From the NCBI GenBank assembly GCA_963803775.1, contig CAWDNS010000006.1:186001-250000 (forward strand): a stretch of 64,000 nt of DNA, read 5' to 3'. The stretch's first letter is position 1. Every line of letters starts with the position of its first letter. Source of the stretch: JABCZH01 sp963803775. GTDB taxonomy: Bacteria; Acidobacteriota; Terriglobia; Terriglobales; Acidobacteriaceae. The notes beneath the pieces are model-generated. The model saw only the letters and a list, made by a program, of their open reading frames with translations. It made no database searches and had not been told where the DNA came from. This document shows, one piece after another, positions 45,965 through 55,012 of the stretch. The position numbers and the translations under genes were made by a program.

Positions 45965-46300
45965 TTAGTGATCGGGGTACAACGAATCAATTTTGGCGGC
46001 CATGATGAAGTCACTCTCGGTCAGGCCGTCGATTTTGTGGGTCCAGATGGTGATCTCGGCTTTGCCCCACTTCAGAACGATATCGGGATGATGGCCTTGT
46101 TCTTCGGCGACGGCGCCTACGCGGTTCACAAAATCCAGGGACTGCTTGAAATCAGGAAAGGTGAAGGCGCGAGTGATGTGATGCTCATTGATCACCTTCC
46201 AATTGGGAAGTTGGTGGCTGAGGGCGTGGAGTTGTTCGCCTTTGAGAGGTGGGACACCTCCTTTGCAGGGAACACAATTCTTGCTGGCAAGATCGGACAT
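45965..46300 (-). CDS. phhB: 4a-hydroxytetrahydrobiopterin dehydratase
   Basis: A 111-residue PCD/DCoH-type protein that recycles the pterin cofactor of aromatic amino acid hydroxylases. Conserved GHHPDIVLKW and TIWTHKIDGLTESDF hold the catalytic histidines. ATG 46300 is preferred over TTG 46306 because AGGGG lies at suitable distance. Two N-terminal Cys (CVPCKGG) are also usual. No hydroxylase gene is nearby. Converges with the TIGR03803 gene 7 bp away. Confidence 0.93.
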   Translation of the reverse strand: MSDLASKNCVPCKGGVPPLKGEQLHALSHQLPNWKVINEHHITRAFTFPDFKQSLDFVNRVGAVAEEQGHHPDIVLKWGKAEITIWTHKIDGLTESDFIMAAKIDSLYPDH

Positions 46301-46386
46301 AGGCAACCCCTACTTCGCCGCAGATTAACGCGGATTCACGCAGATCAAGTCTTATCCGTGATGTCTTGCTCTAACTACACCAGCCG

Positions 46387-46863
46387 TTAGAACGGGATGT
46401 CTTCGTCGCTGATGGGCGATGAATTCGCCAATACTGGCTCCGGTTCTGGCGTACGCTGATCGAAGTTGTTGCTGCCTGCGGCTGCGCCCCGCGCGGATTC
46501 TCCACCGCCGCCGGTGCCTTCACCGCGTCCACCCAACAGGACCAGGTCGCTGGCGACGACTTCGGTCATGTATTTCTTCTGATTGGTTTGTTTGTCGTCC
46601 CAGGAGCGGGTTTGCAGGCGGCCTTCGATATAAACCTTGCCGCCCTTTTTCAAATACTCGCCGGCGATCTCGGCGAGGCGCTGCCAGAGGACTACGTTGT
46701 GCCACTCGGTGCGGTCCTGCCATTCGCCGTTCTTGTCTTTGTAACGCTCGTTGGTGGCCAGCGCTATTTTTGCCACCGGGGTGCCTTGCGGTGTGTATTT
46801 GACCTCGGGATCTTTCCCCAGATTACCGATGAGAATGACTTTGTTGACGCTCTTGCCTGCCAT
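46387..46863 (-). CDS. ssb: Single-stranded DNA-binding protein
   Basis: A 158-residue SSB: N-terminal OB fold (VNKVILIGNLGKDPEVKYTP, WHNVVLWQRLAEIAGEYL, GKVYIEGRLQTRSW), a Gly/Ser-rich linker, and the acidic C-terminal tip DEDIPF that recruits repair and replication partners. GGAGT lies before the ATG. It is not linked to rpsF/rpsR here, unlike many genomes, so it may be an accessory or the sole copy. Confidence 0.95.
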   Translation of the reverse strand: MAGKSVNKVILIGNLGKDPEVKYTPQGTPVAKIALATNERYKDKNGEWQDRTEWHNVVLWQRLAEIAGEYLKKGGKVYIEGRLQTRSWDDKQTNQKKYMTEVVASDLVLLGGRGEGTGGGGESARGAAAGSNNFDQRTPEPEPVLANSSPISDEDIPF

Positions 46864-46956
46864 GATGGGTACTCCTTCCGCTCGTCTTTTGTGTTGAAAG
46901 CGCCACTATAGCAGAAGTGTGGCGGTGGAGAATGTGATGGGTGAACATTAGCTTTC

Positions 46957-47045
46957 AGCATTCAGCACTCAGCGCCGACTGCCCGGATAAGGGGTCAGCA
47001 AACTCCTTTGGTCGGCTGACTGCTGACTGCTGAGTGCTGAATGCT
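46957..47045. repeat. 17-bp inverted repeat AGCATTCAGCACTCAGC
   Basis: AGCATTCAGCACTCAGC (46957-46973) is repeated perfectly inverted at 47029-47045, with 55 bp between. The right arm runs into the TATAAT of the ferredoxin gene. It is related in composition to the elements at 40844 and 47429. Confidence 0.85.
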
Positions 47046-47050
47046 ATAAT
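47045..47050 (+). promoter_or_regulatory. TATAAT -10 box of the ferredoxin gene, leaderless geometry
   Basis: An exact TATAAT is followed by TCCGCC and the ATG at 47057, the same 6-nt spacing as at cyaY. No Shine-Dalgarno is present. The box abuts the right arm of the 17-bp inverted repeat. Confidence 0.55.
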
Positions 47051-47056
47051 TCCGCC

Positions 47057-47428
47057 ATGGCTGCCGACACCAAGGCGGTCGGGATGGTTCCCGACGAGCT
47101 CAAATGCGAACCCCGGTCGAAGGGGATTGATACTCCTCGCAAGAAGAAACCAAAGGAGTTGGCGGTCATCACGGAGTGCTGCACCGGGTGTGCCGGTTCG
47201 CCTGCCTGCGTGGAATATTGTCCCATTGAAGACTGCATGTTCTGGGTTCCGGACGAAGACCATCCGCCGTTCGGTCGAATTCAGGTGGATCCTATTCTTT
47301 GCATTGGGTGCAAGAAGTGCGTCAGCAAAGGTCCCGACGGATGCTTCCTGGACGGTTGTCCATGGGATGCGATTGCGATGGTGGAAACTACCGACGTGGA
47401 GTTGGAAGTCGGCGTAATGCCGATTTAG
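47057..47428 (+). CDS. Ferredoxin-like protein with two Cys clusters
   Basis: A 123-residue protein. The Cys pattern CCTGCAGSPACVEYCPIEDC followed by LCIGCKKCVSKGPDGCFLDG and CPWDA suggests two [4Fe-4S] clusters, with spacing differing from classical 2x ferredoxins. The Lys/Arg-rich N-terminal 35 residues are unusual. Likely a soluble electron carrier; partner unknown. Probably leaderless (TATAAT 6 nt upstream). Confidence 0.8.
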   Translation: MAADTKAVGMVPDELKCEPRSKGIDTPRKKKPKELAVITECCTGCAGSPACVEYCPIEDCMFWVPDEDHPPFGRIQVDPILCIGCKKCVSKGPDGCFLDGCPWDAIAMVETTDVELEVGVMPI

Positions 47429-47466
47429 CTTTCAGCTTTTAGCCCTCAGCCTTCAGCCCTCAGTTC
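47429..47466. repeat. Short CAGCTTTCAGC-type tandem repeat
   Basis: Consists of degenerate units AGCTTTCAGC, TTTTAGCCCTCAGC, CTTCAGCCCTCAG directly after the ferredoxin stop. It belongs with the 40844 and 46957 elements. Confidence 0.6.
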
Positions 47467-47560
47467 TAAACTCCCGATACAGCGCTTCCCGGACTGCTTG
47501 CATCCGTGTATTGAATAGCGTTCTATACTGTGTGGCGAGTGCTTTCGGCGGGAGGTGTGT

Positions 47561-48274
47561 ATGCGAATCTTATTGGTGACATGTTGCCTGGCTGGGCTGG
47601 CATGGGCGCAAAGTGCTACCAGCACTGCGCCTAACGTAAGCTCGAACCCAGCCACGCCTGCGGCAGCTGCCGAGACGTTGATGATTCCTTCAGGGACCAA
47701 AGTGCCGGTGGCGCTGAAACATGCCATCTCGACCAAAGGCACACGGACGGGCGATGCGGTGTATGCGGAGACAACGTTTCCGGTGGTTGCCAATAATCGA
47801 GTGCTGATCCCGGCGGGAACCTATGTGCAGGGACGAATCAGCGAGATCCAGCGCGGCGGGCGAATTAAGGGACGAGCGCAGGTTTTGATGCACTTTACGA
47901 GTTTGATTTATCCGAGCGGCTACACAGTGATTCTCCCCGGAGCGGTCGAAAATGCGCCGGGATTGGACAAGACCGGAGTGAAGGACGAGGAAGGAACGCT
48001 TCAAAAGGATGGCCAGACCGGCTCGAAGGCTGGAACCATTGCGACAACCGCCGGGACCGGCGCGGTGGTGGGTGGACTCAGCCAGGGAGGCAAGGGTGCA
48101 CTGATTGGAGCTGGAGTTGGTGGCGCCGTGGGGACGGCGATTGCCATGTTGACTCGCGGCAATGATGTGAAGATGGATGCAGGTACCACGCTGGAATTGG
48201 TGGTGCAGAGGGATGTTCCGCTGGATGCATCGCGGGTGCCGAATGTGACCAGGGCGCCCGGATCGGACCAGTGA
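47561..48274 (+). CDS. Exported protein with glycine-zipper segment
   Basis: A 237-residue protein: signal peptide (RILLVTCCLAGLAWAQ), a beta-rich domain (about 45-130: MIPSGTKVPVALKHAIST, RVLIPAGTYVQGRISEIQRG) resembling TrbI/VirB10-like barrels, then a Gly-rich helix pair (GTGAVVGGLSQGGKGALIGA, GVGGAVGTAIAML) typical of glycine-zipper membrane insertion. ATG 47561 has GGGAGG 5 nt upstream. Probably an envelope protein; not part of a secretion system here. Confidence 0.75.
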   Translation: MRILLVTCCLAGLAWAQSATSTAPNVSSNPATPAAAAETLMIPSGTKVPVALKHAISTKGTRTGDAVYAETTFPVVANNRVLIPAGTYVQGRISEIQRGGRIKGRAQVLMHFTSLIYPSGYTVILPGAVENAPGLDKTGVKDEEGTLQKDGQTGSKAGTIATTAGTGAVVGGLSQGGKGALIGAGVGGAVGTAIAMLTRGNDVKMDAGTTLELVVQRDVPLDASRVPNVTRAPGSDQ

Positions 48275-48404
48275 CGGGCGGATCTGGCTAAGCGTATTCA
48301 CGGCGGTGAGGTTTAAGAGGATGCGGTTTCCCAACTGTTCCTGAGCGTCTAAGGCAATTGCGATGCGGCTGAAGCCGCACCCTTTCAAAGCTCTGGCCCA
48401 ATTC

Positions 48405-49127
48405 CTATTTCAAGTTGAATACGGCGTTGACGTGGGCGGTGACGCTCACGGTTTGTGGAGTGAATTCTTCAGTGGGAGCAGGAGCTGACTGGAGCTTTGC
48501 CATCTGCTGTATCCCCATGTGCATTGGCTGCACGCGCACATTCTCGAAAGTGTCTACTGAGGCGTAGGACAAATCGCCCAAGGTACGTCCACCAGCCTTT
48601 GCTACCGCAGCAGCAGATAGGCGAGCACGACGGTAGGCGTCTTCGACGGCCTTGGTTTTGGCCACGTCGATCTCTTCCAGCGTGTAATTGACGGACTGGT
48701 TGCCAGTTACATCCATATCGGAAAACTGCTGCGCGATGGGAGCCACCTTGGTGAAATCCTTCAGCTTTAGCGTAACGTCGGCGTTCACGCGATAGCCGAT
48801 TAGTTTTTGCTTCGCATTGGAGTAGTCGTAGACCGGCTGAATGGAGAAAGTGCCGATTTGCGCTTCCTTGGGATCGATCCCATTGGAACGCAGAATCTGC
48901 CGCACTTGCTCCACCGCCTGCGAGGCACGGTCGTAAGCCTCGCTGGACTTATTCTTCTGCGCAGAGATATTGAATTGGACGACTGCGGTGTCCGGATTGG
49001 CCTCGAATTTCCCATCGGCTGAAACGTACACGGTGTTGGGCTGAGCAGTGACCGTGGGCCGGTCCTGTGCAAAAGCAAGCGAAGTGGCTGCCAAAAGAAC
49101 GGCGAATAATGCCAGGCGGAGTTTCAT
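48405..49127 (-). CDS. SIMPL-domain (DUF541) exported protein
   Basis: A 240-residue periplasmic protein: signal peptide (LRLALFAVLLAATSLAFAQ), then the SIMPL domain (KFEANPDTAVVQFNISAQKN, RQILRSNGIDPKEAQIGTFS, YRVNADVTLKLKDFTKVAPI). It is related to the Brucella/E. coli YggE group, linked to oxidative-stress resistance. GGAGG precedes the ATG. The 85 bp upstream separate it from the HD-GYP gene, which is on the same strand. Confidence 0.9.
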   Translation of the reverse strand: MKLRLALFAVLLAATSLAFAQDRPTVTAQPNTVYVSADGKFEANPDTAVVQFNISAQKNKSSEAYDRASQAVEQVRQILRSNGIDPKEAQIGTFSIQPVYDYSNAKQKLIGYRVNADVTLKLKDFTKVAPIAQQFSDMDVTGNQSVNYTLEEIDVAKTKAVEDAYRRARLSAAAVAKAGGRTLGDLSYASVDTFENVRVQPMHMGIQQMAKLQSAPAPTEEFTPQTVSVTAHVNAVFNLK

Positions 49128-49211
49128 AAATGCCTCCTGTGAGTGATAGGGAAAGTGTATACGCCGGAACCGCCGACAGAGTAAGAACGCTGCAAACGGC
49201 AGAAGTTGCAG

Positions 49212-50315
49212 CTATGAGGCGGATGCCCCTTTTGAGGGTTGCGGAGGGGGTGCAAAAGAAGGTCGACCGTCGATTTCCTTGCGAAGGTCGCTCCAGATGT
49301 GTTCGGGCATGGAGAGGAAGATCTTGACCACTTTGGGATCAAACTGGCGTCCGGACCAGCGTTCGATCTCCTCGCGCGCGGCGCCCACGGTCTGCGCTGC
49401 ACGGTAGGGACGGTCGGAGGTGATGGCATCAAGCGTGTCGGCCACGGAAAAGATACGTGAGCCTATGGGAATCTCCTCACCTTTCAGTCCGCGAGGGTAA
49501 CCGGTACCGTCATAGCGTTCCTGATGGGAGTACACGATTTCCGAGGCTTCGGACAGGAAGGTAATTCTTCTGAGCAATTGGTAGCCGCGATAGCAATGCT
49601 CGCGCATGATGGTGATTTCGTCCGGGGTGAGCGCACCCGGCTTGCGCAGGATGGCGTCGGGAATGGCCATTTTGCCAATGTCGTGCAGGAATGCTCCGCG
49701 GGCGATGACCGTGATCTGATCCTTAGGTACTTCCATGGCGCGGGCAATGGCGATGGTGAACGCGGTAACGCGCCTGGAATGACCTTCGGTCTCGGCATCT
49801 TTAAGGTCAAGAGCATCGCCCAAGGCCTCGAGGGTCACGTCATAGGAACGTTCCAGATCGTGCATGGTCTGCTGGAGTTGCTGGGTACGAGCTTCGACCT
49901 TGGCTTCCAGTCCAGTTTGGTAGGCGCGATTCTCAAGCTTGAGGCGGCGATTCTCCAGCGCGCGACGCACGGTGGCCAACAGTTGTTCGCGCTCGAAGGG
50001 CTTGAGCAAATAATCGTAAGCACCGTTGCGAATGGCGGCCAAAGCGACTGAGATGTCGTGAACTGCGGTCACCATGACCACGGGCATGTCGGGGAACTTT
50101 TCCTTGGTGCGTTCCAGCAGGCCGATGCCATCGAGATCGGCCATCATCAGGTCGGAGAGCATCAGATCGAAGATTTCGCCGGACTCGAGCACGGCCAGAG
50201 CGGTCATGCCGGAGGAAGCTTGTCCGCAACGGTAACCGGCGGCGGTCAGCATGGAGCAAACAATCTCACGGATTGCTTCCTCGTCGTCGACAACCAGAAT
50301 GCGCTCGGAGGGCAT
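49212..50315 (-). CDS. Response regulator with HD-GYP domain
   Basis: A 367-residue two-domain protein: REC receiver (ILVVDDEEAIREIVCSML, phospho-Asp in LMLSDLMMADLDG, KPF), a coiled-coil linker, and an HD-GYP phosphodiesterase (HSRRVTAFTIAIA, HDIGKMAIPDAILRKPGALT, HQERYDGTGYPRGLKGEEIP). HD-GYP enzymes degrade cyclic di-GMP. It faces away from the large hybrid kinase, a probable partner. The ATG at 50315 is preferred; two extra codons precede it. Confidence 0.93.
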   Translation of the reverse strand: MPSERILVVDDEEAIREIVCSMLTAAGYRCGQASSGMTALAVLESGEIFDLMLSDLMMADLDGIGLLERTKEKFPDMPVVMVTAVHDISVALAAIRNGAYDYLLKPFEREQLLATVRRALENRRLKLENRAYQTGLEAKVEARTQQLQQTMHDLERSYDVTLEALGDALDLKDAETEGHSRRVTAFTIAIARAMEVPKDQITVIARGAFLHDIGKMAIPDAILRKPGALTPDEITIMREHCYRGYQLLRRITFLSEASEIVYSHQERYDGTGYPRGLKGEEIPIGSRIFSVADTLDAITSDRPYRAAQTVGAAREEIERWSGRQFDPKVVKIFLSMPEHIWSDLRKEIDGRPSFAPPPQPSKGASAS

Positions 50316-50447
50316 AACCACCCTAGTCTATCGTGAAATGCGTCCCATTTACGGGTTCCTAAAGTAACCAAACAGTGTCGGAAACCCAATTGAGAACTAA
50401 GCCGGGCATGGTATCAAAAATGGAGCACCCAAACGTCCTTGATTGCG

Positions 50448-53400
50448 ATGAACAGCTACGTGTACGGGGGCTGGTCCGCCCTGGAGCTGGCAGTGCCCAA
50501 GCTGATGACGGTGGAATCCGCCACTCTCGTCGTTTTGGCAGCCAGCCTTTTGGTATTTCGCACCTTTCGCGAGCGCTATTTGCTGATTTGGATTGTGGGC
50601 TGGCTGGCCTACTTCGTTTCCGGCTGGACGCTGCATAGCGCGCTCAGCGGCGCAAATCTGGAAGTGCTGGTCGCAAGTTCGCAGGCGCAGTTTATCCTGG
50701 CAGTTTCGCTGTTCGCTTGCGCAGTTTTCATCTACGCACATGCCCGCAAGCTACTACTTCCGCTGCTGGTATTTTCCATCCTTCTTATTAGCTATGCCGT
50801 GGCCCGAGCCTTTTGGTGGCCAGATTCGTTCGCGCTACGAGTTGGCCTGGAAGTGGGTTACCGGGTCATCACCTTTGCAGCGGCGATTCAGTTGGTACGT
50901 TTTCGTTGGGCGCGATGGGAAATTGGGCCTTGGCTGCTGACCGCCAGCCTATTGATGGTGCATCTGGATTGGGCCCCGTTGAGCGACTATCTGCCGCCGG
51001 GCTTTGGACTGGTGACAGATTTGTTGTTTGGAGCGAGCCTGCTGATGGTGGTACTGGATGACTCCAGGCTGCGGACGCGGCGTTTGGGAGTAGTGAATGC
51101 TCTCACCAACAGCATCAGCCGTGCGCAACAGCATGGACCGATGATGGCCACGGCCCTGGAAGAACTGAAGCGCCTGATGCACGCCAAGGCGGCCTGGTTC
51201 CGGTTGTTTGAAGGCGATCAGATGGTGATTGTGCAGCAAATTGGTCTCTCCCCGGATTTTCTTCGTGACCGCGGGGTGGTACCCACAGATGACAAGTTCG
51301 AACGCACGCTGAGTGGCGGGGCCGCGGTGGTGGTTCGCACGTCCGCGTCGGATGACTACGTACGCCCGTTCCTGAAGAGAGAAGGCTTCGATCATTGCGT
51401 GCTGGTGCCGGTGCTAGGGAAGAAATCGGTAATCGGAGTGTTGACTCTGGGCAGTGGGCACCGGCTTTCCTATACTCCCGACGATCTGGAGTTTCTGGCC
51501 ACAAGTGCTCACCAGTTAGGACTGGCGGTGGAAAATCTGCGCCTGGTGGAGCAGATAGTACGATCGCATCGGCAATGGGCGAACACTTTCGATTCGATTC
51601 AGGATCTGGTGCTGGTCCACGATTCCGAGTTTCGCATCATGAAGGCCAATCATGCATTGCTGCAACACCTGGCGCAGGCGCCGGCGGATGTGGCTGGGCA
51701 ACCTTGTGAAGCGGTGCTGCCGCACGTCTCTCCCTGGAGCGGATGTCCTTATTGCAACCGCAGCGGGGACGGATTTCATGAGATTCCCGACCCTTGTTTT
51801 GGCGGGTTTTCCATGATCTCGACCTCGACCTATACCGATCAGGGAAGCGCGCAGGGCAGCGGCCAGAAAGGCACGATCCACGTGGTACGCGATACCTCCG
51901 ACCGGCGCGCGGCGGAAGAGAAGTACCGGTTGCTCTTCGAGCAGGCCCAGGAGGGTGTGTTCGTGGCCACTCCCGGGGGTAAGCTGCTGGATTGCAACGA
52001 CGCCTTCGTCCGCATGCTGGGTTATCGCACGCGCGATGAATTGATGGAAGTGGATCTGGACACGGAACTCTACGCTTCCGGTGAGCAGAGGGACTCATTC
52101 CGGCGGGAGATCGACATCCACAACTTTGTGCGGAATTTTGAAGTCACTCTGCGGCGGAAAGATGGAGCGCTGATTACGGCGATGGAAAGCAGCTTTGCCA
52201 CGCGGGATTCGAAAGGCAAGGTGGATCGCTATCAAGGGTTCCTGCTCGATATCACGGAAAAGAAACGGGCGGAGGACGAAGTCCGCCGTCGGAACCGCGA
52301 ATTGAATGCGCTGAACGCGATGGCCGTTATCGCCACACAATCGTTCGATCTGGATGAAATCCTGAACCTGACCTTGCGGCAAGTGATTTCGCTGCTGGGA
52401 GCGGAAACCGGGTCTATCTATCTGGCCGATATTGAGGGAGCGATGTTTCGCCGGCGCGCCTCCTGGGGACAGAACAGCGCGGACCGCACTCGATGTGCCG
52501 AGGTGCATCTGCCGGAAGGTTTTGGCGATCTGGTAACGCGATCACGGGCGGAAGTGATCACCGAGGAGTACCTGCCCCATCTACCTGCTCTAGCAGTCGA
52601 TTTTATTCGCGGGGATGGAGCTAGTTCTTGGATCTGGGTGTTGCTGTGGAGCAAAGACAAACCCATAGGAATTATGGGCATCAGCAGCCGAAAAAACCGG
52701 GAGTACTCGAGCAACGATGAGAATCTGCTGGTGGCGATTGGGCGGCAATTGGCGACCACCATTGAGAAAGTTCGCTTGTACGAGGAAACCAGCCGGGCTT
52801 ATGAAGATTTGCGTAAGACCCAGGAGCAATTGCTGCAAAGCGAAAAGATGTCAGCCGTCGGCCAGCTGATCGCGGGGGTGGCGCACGAACTGAATAATCC
52901 GCTGACCGCGATTCTGGGTTATGCGCAATTGCTGGAAAGCGAAGGTTTGAGCGAGCGTGCCTCGGAGTTTGTGGCAAAACTGTTCAAGCAGGCGCAGCGC
53001 ACGCATCGCGTGGTGCAGAACCTGCTGTCGTTTGCACGGCAACGCAAGCCGCAGAAGCAGCAGGTTGATCTCTGCAAAGTGCTGGACGAGACTCTATCAC
53101 TGCGCGATTACGATCTAAAGACCAACAACATCAAGGTGGAGCGGGAGATCGATTCATCAGTTCCGGGGGTTACGGCTGATCCTCATCAACTGGAACAAGT
53201 GTTCCTGAACATTATCAACAATGCCGTGGACGCGATGCTGGAAAGCGGGCAGGGAGGAAATCTGCGCGTGTCGGTGTATGCCAAAGACGGTCACCTCCAT
53301 GCTGAATTTCAAGATTCGGGCCCAGGCATCACGGAACCGAAACGCATCTTTGAGCCGTTTTATACCACCAAGAGTGTTGGCAAAGGGACGGGTCTTGGCT

Positions 53401-53948
53401 TGAGCATCTGCTACGGAATTATTCAGGAGCACGGTGGAAGCATATCTGCCTACAACCGGGAAGAGGGTGGAGCGGTGATCCAGGTTCGACTGCCCTCAAC
53501 CAGCGGAACGATGGTAGCGGAGAACGTACAGCTTGCACCGCGTCGGGAATCGGCGGTCGAAGGACGGATTCTGCTGGTGGAGAATGAAGAGGCAGTGCTC
53601 GAGTTTGAACGCGACGTGCTGGCAGGCGCGGGAGCGGAAGTTGTCACCTGCATGGGCGGAGAACAATTGCGATTGCTGCTGAACAAGCAGGCTTTCGACG
53701 CCGTCATCATGGATGGAAAGATGCCGGGCAATGGCAGCGTGATCGAAGTCTATCGCTGGATAGCAAAGAACCTGCCGGGTCTGGAGAAACACTTGTTGGT
53801 AACATTTGCCAGCGTAGCGGAGCCCGAGGTACGGGAATTCTTACAAAACAATCAGTTGCCCTATCTGGTAAAGCCGTTTGAAGTTGGCGATTTGATCGGA
53901 CATGCGCGGCGTCTGCTGCAAAAGGTTAGTGCGGCCGCGGCAGGGTAA
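50448..53948 (+). CDS. Hybrid sensor histidine kinase (membrane, GAF-PAS-PAS-GAF)
   Basis: A 1166-residue kinase: about seven transmembrane helices (1-200), GAF (230-370), two PAS domains (380-620, one with HVSPWSGCPYCNRSG), GAF (640-785), a coiled coil, HisKA (VAHELNNPLTAIL, phosphoacceptor His813), HATPase (NIINNAVDAM; IFEPFYTTKSVGKGTGLGLS) and a C-terminal REC. In the REC the acidic pair is Glu1045-Asn-Glu, not Asp-Asp, while phospho-Asp1089 (IMDGKMPG) and VKPF are kept. It likely signals to the divergent HD-GYP regulator. The start (ATG 50448 or TTG 50439) lacks a Shine-Dalgarno. Confidence 0.9.
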   Translation: MNSYVYGGWSALELAVPKLMTVESATLVVLAASLLVFRTFRERYLLIWIVGWLAYFVSGWTLHSALSGANLEVLVASSQAQFILAVSLFACAVFIYAHARKLLLPLLVFSILLISYAVARAFWWPDSFALRVGLEVGYRVITFAAAIQLVRFRWARWEIGPWLLTASLLMVHLDWAPLSDYLPPGFGLVTDLLFGASLLMVVLDDSRLRTRRLGVVNALTNSISRAQQHGPMMATALEELKRLMHAKAAWFRLFEGDQMVIVQQIGLSPDFLRDRGVVPTDDKFERTLSGGAAVVVRTSASDDYVRPFLKREGFDHCVLVPVLGKKSVIGVLTLGSGHRLSYTPDDLEFLATSAHQLGLAVENLRLVEQIVRSHRQWANTFDSIQDLVLVHDSEFRIMKANHALLQHLAQAPADVAGQPCEAVLPHVSPWSGCPYCNRSGDGFHEIPDPCFGGFSMISTSTYTDQGSAQGSGQKGTIHVVRDTSDRRAAEEKYRLLFEQAQEGVFVATPGGKLLDCNDAFVRMLGYRTRDELMEVDLDTELYASGEQRDSFRREIDIHNFVRNFEVTLRRKDGALITAMESSFATRDSKGKVDRYQGFLLDITEKKRAEDEVRRRNRELNALNAMAVIATQSFDLDEILNLTLRQVISLLGAETGSIYLADIEGAMFRRRASWGQNSADRTRCAEVHLPEGFGDLVTRSRAEVITEEYLPHLPALAVDFIRGDGASSWIWVLLWSKDKPIGIMGISSRKNREYSSNDENLLVAIGRQLATTIEKVRLYEETSRAYEDLRKTQEQLLQSEKMSAVGQLIAGVAHELNNPLTAILGYAQLLESEGLSERASEFVAKLFKQAQRTHRVVQNLLSFARQRKPQKQQVDLCKVLDETLSLRDYDLKTNNIKVEREIDSSVPGVTADPHQLEQVFLNIINNAVDAMLESGQGGNLRVSVYAKDGHLHAEFQDSGPGITEPKRIFEPFYTTKSVGKGTGLGLSICYGIIQEHGGSISAYNREEGGAVIQVRLPSTSGTMVAENVQLAPRRESAVEGRILLVENEEAVLEFERDVLAGAGAEVVTCMGGEQLRLLLNKQAFDAVIMDGKMPGNGSVIEVYRWIAKNLPGLEKHLLVTFASVAEPEVREFLQNNQLPYLVKPFEVGDLIGHARRLLQKVSAAAAG

Positions 53949-53949
53949 G

Positions 53950-54240
53950 TCACAGACTCCGCCGTAGCTTGCGGGTGAATGCCTTCAGCGCGGCTTCATT
54001 TCTTCGATACCACTTCCACAAGCCTTCCTTTTTTGCGTCCACCAATCCGGCTTTTTGCAGGACAGCCATGTGATGAGAGATGGTCGGCTGGGAAAGGTGG
54101 ATCTTCATCTCAATTTCAGAGGCACAGAGGCCTGCATGATTACCGGCAGGATATTTCTTCAGGACTTGGAGAATCCTGCGGCGAGTGGGGTCAGAGATGG
54201 CGTGCAGCACTCGATCGAAGGATTTCTGGGATTCAGTCAT
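53950..54240 (-). CDS. ArsR-family winged-helix regulator
   Basis: A 96-residue repressor-like protein: LHAISDPTRRRILQVLKKYP, then ASEIEMKIHLSQPTISHHMA (recognition helix) and VLQKAGLVDAKKEGLWKWYR wing. No metal-binding Cys pair is present, so it probably senses something other than arsenic. Its stop lies 1 bp beyond the kinase stop on the opposite strand. An upstream-extended ORF to 54330 is not supported. Confidence 0.85.
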   Translation of the reverse strand: MTESQKSFDRVLHAISDPTRRRILQVLKKYPAGNHAGLCASEIEMKIHLSQPTISHHMAVLQKAGLVDAKKEGLWKWYRRNEAALKAFTRKLRRSL

Positions 54241-54411
54241 GGCTAGATAGAAATAGACCGAAGCATCGACCGATGTCAATATGGGGCGGGTAAAAAGCCT
54301 TGGACCGCAAAGTGCGCGAAGGGTGCGCAAAGGTCGCCAAGGGAAAACTTATGTCTTGGTGTAGGGGAACTCCTACAAAACTGAGTTGATATGAATAGTG
54401 CGAACCTGGTC

Positions 54412-54951
54412 TCACTGCTGCCAGGCCCGGATACGCGGCAGCCAGCGCCGCACATTGCGGCAATATTCTTCGTAGTCTGCGCCAAACACCTTTCGCAAGT
54501 GTGGCTCTTCATAGAGCCGGACAAACAGATTGACTCCCAGTAAGACCGCCGCTGCTCCAACGATCACGGACCAGTTGGCCCGACCGAATACGATCCATAG
54601 GCCGATCCATCCGATGAAGAAGCTGACGTACATGGGGTTGCGCACGTAGCGGTAAAACCCCACGACAACCAGCCTTTGGGGCGGAGCAAAAGGCGCGGGG
54701 GTTCCGTGGCCGGTGTATCCGAAGTCCCAGACGCAACGTAGGGCCGCAGCGAACCCGAGCACTGAAGGTATGGCGGCGAGCCATCGCCATGATGCTGCAC
54801 GCCTGGCATCCACGTGGAAGCCCAGCCAGTTCGGCAATAGCCAAAACCACAAGGCAAAGAAAGCGCTGCCCACTATTAACGATGCGATTGTCGTCAGCCA
54901 CTGCTGGCCATGATCTGTTGGTCGCGCAATTCCAGTCTGTCCGCTCACCAT
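54412..54951 (-). CDS. Isoprenylcysteine/PEMT-type integral membrane methyltransferase
   Basis: A 179-residue membrane protein of about five helices with the ICMT/PEMT C-terminal signature (VVVGFYRYVRNPMYVSFFIG, then RLYEEPHLRKVFGADYEEYC). Members methylate isoprenoid, phospholipid or other small lipid substrates with SAM. GGAGG is 5 nt before the ATG. It lies between the SPOR and ArsR genes on the same strand, and ArsR may regulate it. Confidence 0.87.
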   Translation of the reverse strand: MVSGQTGIARPTDHGQQWLTTIASLIVGSAFFALWFWLLPNWLGFHVDARRAASWRWLAAIPSVLGFAAALRCVWDFGYTGHGTPAPFAPPQRLVVVGFYRYVRNPMYVSFFIGWIGLWIVFGRANWSVIVGAAAVLLGVNLFVRLYEEPHLRKVFGADYEEYCRNVRRWLPRIRAWQQ

Positions 54952-55012
54952 AAGGCCTCCGTCAGCGGGGAAATGTCCCTCGACAGGTAATACGGGGCCA
55001 GGTGGTGTTTGG

